A DNA stretch of 13,424 nt from an uncultured Bacillaceae bacterium (GCA_937995745.1 CALKIU010000161.1:1-13424), one strand, 5' to 3'; shown: positions 1 through 9,032, counted from the first letter of the stretch. A program made the numbers and translations. Notes: a model not told the origin generated them from the sequence alone.

Positions 1-1440
1 CCAATGCGCTTTCCTCTTGGGGATCATTCGTGCCGAGTTCACCGCGGAATGCTTTAGATAAAATAGATTGTTTTACTTTTTCCACATTTTGTTCAATTAA
101 AAGAAGTGTTTTAATTTGTTCCTCTTTATTTAAAACCTGTTCTATCAATCGTGAAATTTCCTTTATTTCCTCTTCCGGCGGTAAAGGAATTGGAAGTGCA
201 GCAAGTTTCTTTGCATTTATATTTGCCTGTCCAACTTGCTGAGTAACCATCGTTAACAACATATTTCTTCCAATATGACTATTAATATAGTTGCATACAT
301 AATTGGCAAGTATTTCCTTATGGTAAAGTCTCACTCGAATCAAATAAGATGCAAAAGTGGCTTTACCAGCAATCTTATTCGTTACTACAGCAGTTTTACC
401 AACAAGCTCATATGAATTGGTTCGATTAAATAATAAATCATTTTCTTCAAGTTCTAATTTTTTTACATCTTGATGTTCAGTGGGTAAAAACTTTAAATCA
501 TCCATTATTATTTTTCCATCTATTATATTTCCCATTCTTATAACTGGAACACCATCAATATTATCATTTGCCTTTGCTGAAGTACCATAGGTGGTACTTT
601 CAATAAGATCATTTAAACGAACCCATTGCCATCCATTCGGAAGAGAATACAAATTACTTAAGACTTTACTATCAAGCGGATCGTTCTTAATTTTTTTTAT
701 GCCACCCATTTTGTCTAAAAAATCTTGTACCGTTAATTTATTTTTTGTTTTCTTACGCCATTCAGCAGTCAATTCCCCCCGAAAAGCCTTATCCAAAATC
801 GCCGCTTTCCGGAGTTCAAATGTTTCTCTCGCTTCCTCAATCAATTGCTTTGCATCATCAATTTTATTTAAAAGGTTTTCAACTTTATAAACAATTCTTT
901 TTTGCTCATTAATAGGAGGAAGAGGACATGGATATTTTTTTAGAATTGTTTGGGAAATATTAGGTTGTGCTCCTCCTTTACCAAGATTAATCAAATTCTG
1001 CCTTTGAAACAAGAAATAATAAAATAAAAACTTAGTGCTCGTATTTTTATATGGTATTGCCACCGCACATGCCTGATTTGTCGCTGCTTCAAAACTTAGA
1101 ATACCAAGTTTTCAATTGTAGCTCCATACATAGCAATAGCTAAAGAGTCTTTAGGAAACAATTTTGCTGAAGATTTCTTCAACCCTTCTTCTGTAATATA
1201 TTCCTCAACATCTTCAATATAAGTATCACTTAAATCGCCAGTTTTGATCCATGGAATATTTCCATTAAAATATTCCGGAAACCTACGAGAAGGTGTCCCT
1301 CCAGAGCCCCATTTTGCTAAATACATACTATAAACCCAAACCCAATTCTCCGGCACTTCGTAAGGCTGTTCTTCCTCCGGCACCAACGCTTCTTCCAGAA
1401 GTTCTTCCAACGTTTTTTTCTTTTTCACCGCTTTACTCAC
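1..1440 (-). pseudogene. hsdS: Type I restriction enzyme specificity subunit HsdS, frameshifted and cut by the window edge
   Basis: HsdS is the DNA-recognition subunit of a type I restriction-modification complex; its two target recognition domains (TRDs) each read half of a bipartite site. Reading starts at a GTG (1438-1440), with an AAAGGTGA-like ribosome site upstream inside hsdM, whose end it overlaps by 8 bases. The first reading frame gives 114 residues, with the TRD1 opening (YEVPENW, IPWIKTGDLSD, AMYGATI), then stops at 1096. Adding one base near 1113 restores the expected AMYGATIGKLGIL and leaves an open frame to base 1. That frame contains PLPPINEQKRIV, the central repeat (RKAAILDKAFRGELTAEW), TRD2 (LPNGWQWVRL, IRMGNI, LLFNRTNS) and the closing repeat (SILSKAFRGELGTNDP). 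Only the last few residues should lie outside. The TRD coding parts are visibly more AT-rich than hsdM and hsdR. The family call is certain. Whether the deletion is genuine or a sequencing error cannot be told from here. Confidence 0.93.
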
Positions 1441-2821
1441 CGCCGCTCACCTTTGCCATGCCGAATTCTGGCGACTCATCAAAGGATGCGTCCCCTTCAA
1501 TTTCCCGCAGTTCAGCGACTACCTCGCTCAATAAGCCAATCGCCTGTTCCAATTTGGCAATCGCTTCTTCGGCGGAATCAATGGGGTCGGGCAAGTTCTC
1601 ATATATGGACAAAGATTCATCGGCTATCAGGCCGATATCCAAATTCCAGTCGTTTTTCGCAATCTTCTCAATTGTAAACATATTAAAGCGCTCGTCCTTG
1701 ACGCTTCTCCGATCTTCCGCCTTATAAGCTTTGATAAAGCCTTCAAAATGCTCCCGCTTGAGCGGATTCCTCTTTCCGAAGCTCGGCATGTTGGTCCGCA
1801 AATCATATACCCAAACTTCTTTCGTATTGTTCTTGTCCGTTTTCCCGCGGGTGAAGAACAGCACATTTGTTTTGACTCCCTGGGCATAGAAAATTCCCGT
1901 CGGCAGACGCAAAATCGTATGCAAATTGCATTTATTCATCAAGTCTTCGCGAATTTTCGCCCCCACGCCGCTTTCAAACAAAACATTGTCGGGAAGGACG
2001 ACAGCGGCCCGGGCCTTTCCGTCCGGCTTCAAGGAGCGGTAAATATGCTGCAAGAAGTTCAACTGTTTGTTGGTCGTCGAAAAAGTAAAGTCATCTCGGG
2101 TTGCCCGTTCGCCGCCCTTTTTGGTGCCAAACGGGGGATTCGTCATGATCACATCGTAATTTTTCAAGCTTTTCCCCAGCTCGGATAACGTATCGCCGAG
2201 GAGAATCTCCCCTTCAATCCCGTGAAGCATGGCGTTCATTAACGCGAGGCGGTGCGTATCCCGGACCAGTTCCACTCCGGAAAAAGCTTTCGTCCGTTGG
2301 AACTCCGCTTCCTCTTTGCTGAGATCAAAGTAATCATCCGTCTTTTTCCGGACATGCCGGTCGGCGGCAATCATAAACCCGAACGTCCCCGCCGCCGGGT
2401 CATTGCAGCGCTCGCCGGGCTGCGGGTCCACCAATTCGACAATCACGTCTATGAGCACCCTTGGAGTAAAATATTGCCCCGCTCCCGATTTCGTTTCCCC
2501 GGCGTTTTTCTCGAGGAGTCCTTCATACAAGTCGCCGAGCCCCTCTTCCTTGGCGCTGTACCAATCGAGAGCATCAATGGAGCGGATGATTTTTTCCAAG
2601 TTTTTCGGTTCGTCGATATTTGTTTTGGCATTGGCGTAAATTTGTTTTAAAATCCCTTTTCCCTCATTGCCCAAATCAAGCAACAGCTGTTGGTAATGCC
2701 TTTTCAGTTCCAAACCGTGCCGCTTGGTTAATGAATCCCATCTGTATTTTTCGGGAATATCGTCTTCTTTACCTGTTTCTTTCATCATTTTCAAAAACAA
2801 CAAGTAAGTCAATTCGGTCAC
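1433..2821 (-). CDS. hsdM: Type I restriction-modification DNA methyltransferase subunit HsdM (surviving reading frame)
   Basis: HsdM is the N6-adenine methyltransferase of the type I complex; it binds S-adenosylmethionine and, with HsdS, marks host DNA. The 462-residue frame has the HsdM N-terminal helical domain (about 1-110), the QYFTP motif (116-120), SAM-binding motif I as DPAAGTFGF (141-149) and catalytic motif IV NPPF (228-231), then a C-terminal HsdS-contacting region. The frame as given opens at a GTG (2819-2821) with no good ribosome site. The natural start is probably the ATG at 2900-2902: it has AAGGAG upstream and lies 2 bases after the hsdR stop. Read from there, codon 8 is TAG, after which typical HsdM sequence (KLWNLCNVLRDDGITYHQY) leads straight into this frame. 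The gene is therefore interrupted, and a product would need reinitiation and lack about 27 residues. The end overlaps hsdS by 8 bases. Confidence 0.95.
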   Translation of the reverse strand: MTELTYLLFLKMMKETGKEDDIPEKYRWDSLTKRHGLELKRHYQQLLLDLGNEGKGILKQIYANAKTNIDEPKNLEKIIRSIDALDWYSAKEEGLGDLYEGLLEKNAGETKSGAGQYFTPRVLIDVIVELVDPQPGERCNDPAAGTFGFMIAADRHVRKKTDDYFDLSKEEAEFQRTKAFSGVELVRDTHRLALMNAMLHGIEGEILLGDTLSELGKSLKNYDVIMTNPPFGTKKGGERATRDDFTFSTTNKQLNFLQHIYRSLKPDGKARAAVVLPDNVLFESGVGAKIREDLMNKCNLHTILRLPTGIFYAQGVKTNVLFFTRGKTDKNNTKEVWVYDLRTNMPSFGKRNPLKREHFEGFIKAYKAEDRRSVKDERFNMFTIEKIAKNDWNLDIGLIADESLSIYENLPDPIDSAEEAIAKLEQAIGLLSEVVAELREIEGDASFDESPEFGMAKVSGGE

Positions 2822-2902
2822 ATATTGATGATAGGTAATCCCGTCGTCACGCAGGACATTGCATAAGTTCCAAAGTTTCTACACAATCTCTTGGTTGCCC
2901 AT
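2822..2902 (-). other. hsdM: Original 5' end of hsdM with in-frame TAG at codon 8
   Basis: On the minus strand the ATG at 2900-2902 opens MGNQEIV, then TAG (2879-2881), then KLWNLCNVLRDDGITYHQY, which joins hsdM at 2821 without a frame change. HsdM proteins of this family typically begin with this kind of sequence and, from memory, commonly have Gln or another polar residue at the stop position. A single C-to-T change (CAG to TAG) would explain it. A Shine-Dalgarno sequence AAGGAG lies at 2914-2919, about 11 bases before the ATG and inside the end of hsdR, which supports this as the ancestral start. Confidence 0.88.
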
Positions 2903-2904
2903 TT

Positions 2905-5900
2905 CTAAGCATGCTCCTTCTCTTCGTATAATGCATGATTGATTTTGCGTACGATGTCGTCCAGCTGTCCGTCAAAAATTTTGTTCAGCCGCTTGTAGCC
3001 GCCGGCTCTTTTAAACGGCTCCACTTCAAAAGCCTTCTCCGGATCGGGACCGAGAACCGGTTCCTTGAGAAGCTGCTTCTCAATCCGCTCCAGCCACATT
3101 TTTTGCACCTTCGGCCACGGCTTCATACGGTAAATTTTCTTCATCGCCCGCTTGATCCGCTCTTCATGGTCGATAAGCGGGTCGCCGAGCGCCTGCTGGC
3201 GGATAAAGCTGATGATATCTGCCGCAATGTCTTCGTTTTTGGCATCCCGCCAGGCGGCCTGCAGGCTTTTTTCCGTAAATCCCTTTTGGCTTAAGGCCAT
3301 GCGCAGTTCTTTCAACTGCTCCCTCGTCAAATCGCTCGGTCTTGTACAGACGACTTTCAAAGCGGGAATCAAGTTCATGTTTTCTTTTATAAACCGGCCG
3401 AAGCTTTCCAAATAATCTTCCGGCTTTTCGGCGTTGCCGTATCCCCGTTTCACACTGAGCAGTTTGTCCTCATGGCGGGAAATATATTGGTATAAGGGCC
3501 TTCCCCTGTTTTCATCAATGAATTGAATGATGTCCTCTTTCTTTTTCAGCTCTTCGGCCGCTTGTTTCGGTTCCGCTTTTTTCAGCCGGTCAATCCATTC
3601 CTCGACCGGGATTCCTCCGGTAAGAACCTTGAAATCTTCATAATCTTTGTCGCGCCATTTTTGTTTTTTGCGCTGAATTTTGGCAATCAACTGTTCTTTA
3701 TGGTGGACTTGCTGTTCCGGATCGTCAATTTGGGACAACTCGTCCACCAATTGCCGGACCGTTACTTTCGGGCTTTTCACAACCGGCTTCATCTGGGTGT
3801 ACGGCTTCAGAGACTCGTAAATGCCGACCGCATCAAAGATGGAAAAATGGTCTTTGCCAATTTCGTCGCAGCGTCTCGTTGCCCGGCCGAGCATCTGTTC
3901 ATACAGGATCCGCGAACGAACCCTTCTTAAAAAGACAAGATTGACAATGGAGGGCACGTCAATGCCTGTCGTCAACAAATCGACCGTGACAGCGATATTC
4001 GGAAGCCGTTCATTTTTAAACAGTTTGATGGCTTGGGACGGATTTTTTATCGAACCGGTAATCTTCATCACCGTATTGTCCTCAATCGGGCCGTACACTT
4101 TTTCCAGCTCTCCTTTAAAAATTCTTACGACCATGTCGGCGTGGTCATCGGTGGCGGCGAAAATCAGTGTTTTCCCGGGGCCAAACGGGTCGATATATTT
4201 TGCCAGTTCCGCTAAAATCACCCGGTTAAAACTTTCGGTGATGACGAGTTTATTAAATTGTTCGACCTCAATGTTCACTTCATCTTCCAGAATTTCCGTT
4301 TCGACTTCTCCCGTCCGGACATTGAACACTTCCACTTCTTCCCCGCGGGACCAATGAATCCCTGCTTTTTTCAAGGCGGTTTCAAACTGGTAGGGAGGTT
4401 CATGATCCACTAAATATCCGTCGATTACCGCTTCCCGGTAGGAATAAGTAAAGACAGGCTTCCCGAAAATCTCCACGGTATGCAAAGCCGGCGTTGCCGT
4501 CAGGCCGATTTTTACGGCGTCAAAATAATCTAATACTTGCCGGTATTTGCTGACATAATCCCGGTGATCCCTAAACAGAATCTCCGCTTCGGACATTTCC
4601 TTGTCCAACGTGTATCCGCGGTGGGCTTCGTCAACGACGATGCAATCATACTGGTCAACGGTGGGCCTGTATTCATCGGGATCGGAATAGAAAATGCGTT
4701 TGAGCATTCCCTGGACGGTGGCAATATGAACCTTTGTCTCCGGATTCGGCTTTACATCCCGCAAAGACTGCAGTTCAAAAATCTCCGTAAACGAATGAAA
4801 GCTCTCCAGCTTTGTATCTTTAAAAGCCGCTTCCGCCTGCTCGCCCAAGGCCGTCCGATCGACGAGAAACAAGACGCGCTTGAAGCGATGGTGCTTGACA
4901 AGGCGGTATACCAAACCGATCGCCATTCTCGTTTTCCCGGTTCCCGTCGCCATCGCAACAAGGATTTCCCTGCGCCCTTGCCTGAGGGTCCGTTCCACAG
5001 CTTTAATCGCTTTTTCCTGATACGGGCGCAAGTTTAAATAATCGAGGGTTTCATCGCGGAGTTTTTGATCCGCTTCATCTTCGTCATATTTCAACAGTTC
5101 TATTAACCCTTCCGGTGTGTACCAAGCTCTCAGCGGCCGGGGATGATTGGTCGGTTTGCGCGCATCTAAAAACCAAATGCCGGACGCTTCTTCAAATTGT
5201 CGAATGTAAGGTCTTCCGTTTGTGGCAAACAAAAAGGGCACAAAATAATCCCCATACGGCCCGTGAATGACCTCCTCCCCTATGCGAGTGACCATCCGGC
5301 CATATTCTTTCGCCTGCTCGATATCCGATAAAACGTTTTTGCTACGCCGTTTGGCTTCAACAATTCCGACCAATTCCAACCCGGCAAACAAGGCATAATC
5401 GGCATATCCTCTTTTCAACGGCCATTCGGCTATCGCCTTGTTTTTTCCCCGCTCGGGCCGGCTTCCTTTTGAATAACGGATGGTTTCCGAGTCTGCTTCC
5501 CAACCGGCCGCCCGCAATTGCTCATCAATAAGGATGCGCGTTTCTTCCTCGGTCAGATCAAAATGGCTGCCGAACGACCGGGCATCTTTTCTCCGCTTTT
5601 GTTTTTCCGTTTCCGATACATACAATTGCTCTTTCCTGAGCCGTTCCAGTTCACTTTCCAGTTGTTTGACTTTATTTTCATAAACGGCGGACAATCGCTC
5701 CAATTCTTCTTTGCTGACGATCTCCACCGGTTCCGGTTCCTTGTATTCCGGCTCCTTGAACTCCCAATCCCCGTACACCTGCATAAACCAGACTGCAAGC
5801 CGGAAAGCCATGTGCAGCAAGGCTTTTGCTTCCTTTGCCGTGCCGTAGCCTTCATGGGCGGCTTTGTTTCCCAACCTTCTAATCGTGTTTAACATCGCTT

Positions 5901-6150
5901 CCAGTTCGTCGGAAATCAAGTCTTCCCTTTTTAAAGCCACGATGCGGTCAATTTGTTTTGTGTCCGGAGCCTCCTCAATTTCTTCATACGCCATCACATA
6001 TTTCGTCAGCGTTTCGGCAAATGTACGGAGCTTCATTAAAGTGGTGTTCGGATCAATATACACGTTTCGTTCCGCCGTTTCGCCCAGATTGGCGAGAATA
6101 TCCCATTTTTCCGCCAGAAATTGGAAATTACTTCCCGCCACCGCACTCAC
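2905..6150 (-). CDS. hsdR: Type I restriction enzyme endonuclease/translocase subunit HsdR
   Basis: HsdR is the ATP-driven DNA translocase and nuclease of the type I complex; it cuts unmethylated DNA only when bound to HsdM and HsdS. In its 1081 residues one sees, in order: a DUF4145-like N-terminal domain (about 10-130); a charged, probably coiled-coil linker (about 145-190); an HSDR_N nuclease domain with a PD-(D/E)xK signature (D251, E265-A-K267); helicase motifs ATGTGKT (401-407), DEAH (507-510), TATP (551-554), TTGIDVP (727-733) and QMLGRATR (752-759); and an EcoEI-type C-terminal region. No stop or frameshift is seen. The GTG at 6148-6150 is the longest start. A second GTG three codons in (6139-6141) has a GGGGTGAG-like ribosome site and is a fair alternative. 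It is the first gene of the operon, two bases ahead of the original hsdM start. With both partners damaged it is probably not active in restriction. Confidence 0.97.
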   Translation of the reverse strand: MSAVAGSNFQFLAEKWDILANLGETAERNVYIDPNTTLMKLRTFAETLTKYVMAYEEIEEAPDTKQIDRIVALKREDLISDELEAMLNTIRRLGNKAAHEGYGTAKEAKALLHMAFRLAVWFMQVYGDWEFKEPEYKEPEPVEIVSKEELERLSAVYENKVKQLESELERLRKEQLYVSETEKQKRRKDARSFGSHFDLTEEETRILIDEQLRAAGWEADSETIRYSKGSRPERGKNKAIAEWPLKRGYADYALFAGLELVGIVEAKRRSKNVLSDIEQAKEYGRMVTRIGEEVIHGPYGDYFVPFLFATNGRPYIRQFEEASGIWFLDARKPTNHPRPLRAWYTPEGLIELLKYDEDEADQKLRDETLDYLNLRPYQEKAIKAVERTLRQGRREILVAMATGTGKTRMAIGLVYRLVKHHRFKRVLFLVDRTALGEQAEAAFKDTKLESFHSFTEIFELQSLRDVKPNPETKVHIATVQGMLKRIFYSDPDEYRPTVDQYDCIVVDEAHRGYTLDKEMSEAEILFRDHRDYVSKYRQVLDYFDAVKIGLTATPALHTVEIFGKPVFTYSYREAVIDGYLVDHEPPYQFETALKKAGIHWSRGEEVEVFNVRTGEVETEILEDEVNIEVEQFNKLVITESFNRVILAELAKYIDPFGPGKTLIFAATDDHADMVVRIFKGELEKVYGPIEDNTVMKITGSIKNPSQAIKLFKNERLPNIAVTVDLLTTGIDVPSIVNLVFLRRVRSRILYEQMLGRATRRCDEIGKDHFSIFDAVGIYESLKPYTQMKPVVKSPKVTVRQLVDELSQIDDPEQQVHHKEQLIAKIQRKKQKWRDKDYEDFKVLTGGIPVEEWIDRLKKAEPKQAAEELKKKEDIIQFIDENRGRPLYQYISRHEDKLLSVKRGYGNAEKPEDYLESFGRFIKENMNLIPALKVVCTRPSDLTREQLKELRMALSQKGFTEKSLQAAWRDAKNEDIAADIISFIRQQALGDPLIDHEERIKRAMKKIYRMKPWPKVQKMWLERIEKQLLKEPVLGPDPEKAFEVEPFKRAGGYKRLNKIFDGQLDDIVRKINHALYEEKEHA

Positions 6151-6175
6151 CCCATTCTATCCCCAATCTACCCTT

Positions 6176-6207
6176 ATTATATCGAAATTTAAGCGGAGGC
6201 TACGCAA
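6176..6207 (-). promoter_or_regulatory. Candidate sigma-A promoter for hsdR
   Basis: The minus strand carries a perfect TATAAT (6176-6181), about 26 bases before the hsdR GTG. The best -35 candidate is TTGCGT (6202-6207), but its 20-base spacing is longer than the usual 17, so the -10 is the stronger half of this call. Confidence 0.4.
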
Positions 6208-6329
6208 ATCATCGGTATTTCTGAATATTATTTTGTTCTTTCACCGATTGTCTAAGAACCGCCTCACCCTTTCCCCGGACCGTTCCTTCTGCTTTTTCCT
6301 CCCGCAATGACAAAACCATTTTTCCATAT

Positions 6330-6362
6330 AAAAAAGCCCTTTCCACCCACGTGAAAAGAGCT
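6330..6362 (-). terminator. Rho-independent terminator of the lipoprotein gene
   Basis: Read on the minus strand, AGCTCTTTTCAC and GTGGAAAGGGCT form a 12-bp stem (10 Watson-Crick pairs and 2 G-T pairs) with a 4-base loop, followed at once by a run of T. The stem spans 6335-6362. It lies about 90 bases after the stop of the gene at 6450 and separates that unit from the hsd operon. Confidence 0.88.
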
Positions 6363-6449
6363 TGTATAGATTTTCCCGCATACATACGGATGGGATAAGC
6401 GGACATCATCCGGCCGGCAAAAAACAGCTGCATGCCGTCCGGGTGACGC

Positions 6450-6833
6450 CTATTTCACATACAACCCGGCAATGTTATCGTTTTCGTCGAAAGTGATGGT
6501 GAAGATGCGGTTTTTCTTACTGTATTTTGCGACGGTCACGGTCACATAATAGCCGTCCTTTTCTTCAACCGAGGCTTTGTTGATTTTTTCGAACTTGCCC
6601 GCTTCTTCAATAAGCGGGGTCAACGCGTCCATTTCCCCGACGGGCAGAGCATCCTCCATTTCCTCATTGAACATGGCGTGCACTTCTTCATATTTTCCTT
6701 CACTCAATAACAAAATCACTTCTTCGGCTTTGCCCGTATATTTTTCCGCAGTCGCTTCATCGACCTTGTTTCCGCAAGCGGCCAACGCCAAAACCGCCAA
6801 AACACTGAACAAGAATAACAGTTTTCTTTTCAT
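6450..6833 (-). CDS. Small secreted lipoprotein, DUF3887-like
   Basis: The product has 127 residues and begins with a classic lipoprotein signal: MKRK, a hydrophobic stretch, then the lipobox ALAAC with the lipidated cysteine at residue 20. The mature protein is expected to be tethered to the outer face of the membrane. The rest is about 105 acidic, mixed alpha/beta residues (for example AEEVILLLSEGKYEEVHAMF, then YYVTVTVAKYSKKNRIFTI), which resembles the DUF3887 family of small extracytoplasmic domains of unknown function. The ATG has an AAAGGGGG ribosome site and overlaps the stop of the upstream YhfC-family gene as ATGA, so the two are probably co-translated. The domain name is from memory of the family pattern; the lipoprotein call is seen directly. 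Confidence 0.88.
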   Translation of the reverse strand: MKRKLLFLFSVLAVLALAACGNKVDEATAEKYTGKAEEVILLLSEGKYEEVHAMFNEEMEDALPVGEMDALTPLIEEAGKFEKINKASVEEKDGYYVTVTVAKYSKKNRIFTITFDENDNIAGLYVK

Positions 6834-7513
6834 GGCAAAACCCCCTTTCTTTTAATCCATAAACTGCAGCCGAAAACGCCGGCAGAAAAGACGGCAATGA
6901 TCGCTTCCAGCACCCAAATGGCCGTGTCCTTCGGCAAATAGAGGGGCAATATGCCGACAAGCGCATTTATGAATCCGTGCAGCAAAACGGCCAATAACAG
7001 ATACAAAAAGTTTTTCCGCACGACGCCAACGAGCACGATGATCGAAAGGCCGATATGGAGCATCATCGCAAAAAACCGTTCAATTCCCGCGGCAAAAAGC
7101 TGCGCCTGATATGCCGCTGCCCCCGGTGAAAAGAGCAGCGCCAAAGCGTTTATCCCGACAAACAATACGGCCTCAAGGCCTCCGTGCCCCGCTCCGAACA
7201 GAAAACCCGCCTGCCAACTCCGCTCCTTCATGAAAAAACGCATTGCCGCATAGCGGGCCGGTTCCTCAAACAACCCCGCCGAAAGCCCGATTAAAATCGC
7301 AAACCAAACAGGCTGTTGAACCGCAAACATATGATACGAAACGTTGTGTTCGCTAATCCATTGCAGGAGCGGAATCCGGAGCAGCACTTGGGAAACGGAA
7401 AATGCCAAAGCCCCCAGCAAAAAAGGAACGGCCATTTTTTTGTAAAGGGCATAGAAAAACAACAAAAGCGGCAGGCCCAAACTGATCAATAAAGCAAAGA
7501 TGATTCCATACAT
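6830..7513 (-). CDS. YhfC-family glutamic-type intramembrane protease
   Basis: The product is a 227-residue, very hydrophobic membrane protein with about six or seven membrane segments. Within them are motifs expected of the YhfC family of intramembrane proteases, relatives of the CPBP/Rce1 group: FEEPARY with paired glutamates E83-E84, GAGHGGLEA with H110 and E114, and a late LLHGFINA with H179. These would form the in-membrane active site. The substrate is unknown. The ATG at 7511-7513 has a good GAGGAG site 8 bases upstream. The stop overlaps the start of the lipoprotein gene, which may be a partner or substrate (inference). No confident promoter was found in the roughly 110 bases upstream, but the preceding kinase gene is closed by a terminator, so the gene pair should have its own promoter. 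Confidence 0.87.
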   Translation of the reverse strand: MYGIIFALLISLGLPLLLFFYALYKKMAVPFLLGALAFSVSQVLLRIPLLQWISEHNVSYHMFAVQQPVWFAILIGLSAGLFEEPARYAAMRFFMKERSWQAGFLFGAGHGGLEAVLFVGINALALLFSPGAAAYQAQLFAAGIERFFAMMLHIGLSIIVLVGVVRKNFLYLLLAVLLHGFINALVGILPLYLPKDTAIWVLEAIIAVFSAGVFGCSLWIKRKGVLP

Positions 7514-7619
7514 ATCATTTTCTCCTCAATGCCATCGTACAAAATTTTCTTCCGAAAGTACGGCGTTTTTTCATATTCGGTCTGTTTTTCGGCATAAGCG
7601 GCCAAAAATTCACCGGCAT

Positions 7620-7646
7620 AAAAAAACCCGCCAAACCGCCGGCGGG
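7620..7646 (-). terminator. Rho-independent terminator of the response regulator-kinase operon
   Basis: On the minus strand CCCGCC (7641-7646) pairs with GGCGGG (7627-7632) across an 8-base loop, followed by seven T. It lies about 67 bases after the kinase stop codon. Confidence 0.85.
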
Positions 7647-7659
7647 AAGGACCTGAAAC

Positions 7660-7685
7660 GCGTCACGGGCATTTGCCCGAGACGC
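7660..7685. other. Strong inverted repeat in the 3' untranslated part of the kinase transcript
   Basis: Arms GCGTC-A-CGGGCA and TGCCCG-A-GACGC pair over 11 bp around one A/A mismatch and a TT centre. It lies between the kinase stop and the terminator and has no T run of its own. It could protect or process the mRNA end; no function can be read from it. Confidence 0.6.
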
Positions 7686-7712
7686 CGCATCAGAGCCGGA
7701 ACCGGTGCCCCT

Positions 7713-9032
7713 CTACCGTTTTTTCATGACCATTTTTTGCGTAAAAAAGGGGGCAACAAACGATGTTTCCAATGTGACATGATTCATTTTTTCCAGCAGC
7801 CGTTTCAGTGAAAACAGCCCGTAGCCGCGGTTCCCTTTTTTGCGGGACACATTTTTCTCATATATTTTCCGGAGATCAATCGTTTTATCCGCACAGCTGT
7901 TCCGGACGATGAAATATTGGCAGTCTTCCATTTCAAAAAATGCGAGTTGAAGCAGTTTCTCCTTGCTGCGGGCGGCCTCTTCAACGGCATTATCCAGCAA
8001 AATGGAAATGATGCGGATAAAAGGAAGCACGGGCATGGCCGCTTTTTCAATCTTCTTTGGAATGTCCACCGTGACTTTCACCTGTTGCTGCATGGCGGTC
8101 ATCAGTTTCACGCTCAAGACGCTTTTGATTTCCGGCACAGCGATGCGGGAAAGCTTCATAATATCCAGTTCGTGATGGTTCATGAGCGAGGCGGTCGGCG
8201 CAACCACGTCATAATATATCTTTTCAATCTGGCTGAGGTTTTTTGTCCGGATTCCTTCATCGAGCGCCAGCAAAATATTGATGTAATCGTGGCGGAAAGC
8301 GGCCAAGTCCTCGTGCATCCGCTCCAGCTTCCGCACATAGTCGAGCATTTCCCGGTCCAGCCGCTCCTGCTGCTCCTCTTGCATCCGCTCTTTTGTCAAA
8401 TGAAAACTGATCAACATGATGATGAGCAGCACAAAAAATAAAATATACGCCGCCACAAGGCTGGCCTCTCCGTAGCGCAAATAATACGCCGACAACAGCC
8501 CGCTCGCCGGGCTCGTCAAAATGAATCCGATGAACAAGCCGGCGATTAATAGGACATAGCTGAAAATATAAAGAGGGCGGTTGTCCATGATGGTGCGGAC
8601 AATTTTTCGCACAACATTTTTCCCGGCCGCCACGGCAAGCAAAATCAAAACGGAAACGGCCAAATGGATGGCGCTCGTCGTCCAAATGTACAAATTGAAC
8701 GGCGACAGCATATGCAAGAAAAAGAACAGTTCGATCAAAACCATGCGCGCCAGCGTGATCACAACCATGCTGAACAAAGCAAAATACAAACTTTTCGTGA
8801 ATGCCAGCTCTTTTTTCAACAGGCCCAGACTCAACAAAAACAAAAGGAGCATGACGATGTTGAACTCCGGATAACCGCTTGCCGACACCACGACGATGAG
8901 CAAAATGGTAAAGACCATTCCCAAAGAAATAATCAGTTTGTATGGCAGACGCTGATAACCGATTAGTTGAAAATACAGCAATATATGGCTGATCCCGATA
9001 ACCGTTACGGCCAAAAATTCGGAGATTATCAT
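7713..9032 (-). CDS. AgrC-like sensor histidine kinase (GHKL, quorum-sensing type)
   Basis: The product has 439 residues. The first roughly 210 are a multi-pass membrane sensor with about six or seven hydrophobic segments; the rest is a cytoplasmic kinase. The H-box is FRHDYIN with the likely phosphorylated His248. The ATP-binding part has the N-box LLDNAVEEA (Asn348), RNSC (377-380) and a G-box GNRGYGLFSL (400-409). This is the AgrC/ComD (HPK10-like) arrangement, which normally senses a secreted peptide. The ATG overlaps the response regulator stop as ATGA and has a GGGGTGAG ribosome site. The natural partner is the regulator just upstream. No AgrB-like processing enzyme or AgrD-like propeptide is seen in the window, so the ligand is unknown. 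Confidence 0.92.
   Translation of the reverse strand: MIISEFLAVTVIGISHILLYFQLIGYQRLPYKLIISLGMVFTILLIVVVSASGYPEFNIVMLLLFLLSLGLLKKELAFTKSLYFALFSMVVITLARMVLIELFFFLHMLSPFNLYIWTTSAIHLAVSVLILLAVAAGKNVVRKIVRTIMDNRPLYIFSYVLLIAGLFIGFILTSPASGLLSAYYLRYGEASLVAAYILFFVLLIIMLISFHLTKERMQEEQQERLDREMLDYVRKLERMHEDLAAFRHDYINILLALDEGIRTKNLSQIEKIYYDVVAPTASLMNHHELDIMKLSRIAVPEIKSVLSVKLMTAMQQQVKVTVDIPKKIEKAAMPVLPFIRIISILLDNAVEEAARSKEKLLQLAFFEMEDCQYFIVRNSCADKTIDLRKIYEKNVSRKKGNRGYGLFSLKRLLEKMNHVTLETSFVAPFFTQKMVMKKR

Noticed and set aside
1096..1440. A separate 114-residue short HsdS gene
   Set aside because: The next frame continues HsdS exactly where this one stops, so it is a frameshift fragment and not a natural half-subunit.
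6209..6433. 74-residue minus-strand reading frame between hsdR and the lipoprotein gene
   Set aside because: It runs straight through the strong terminator at 6330-6362, lacks a clear ribosome site and resembles no family.
7514..7620. AgrA/LytTR box upstream of the YhfC-family gene
   Set aside because: No pair of GTT-centred boxes at suitable spacing could be found on either strand, so direct control by the neighbouring regulator is not supported.
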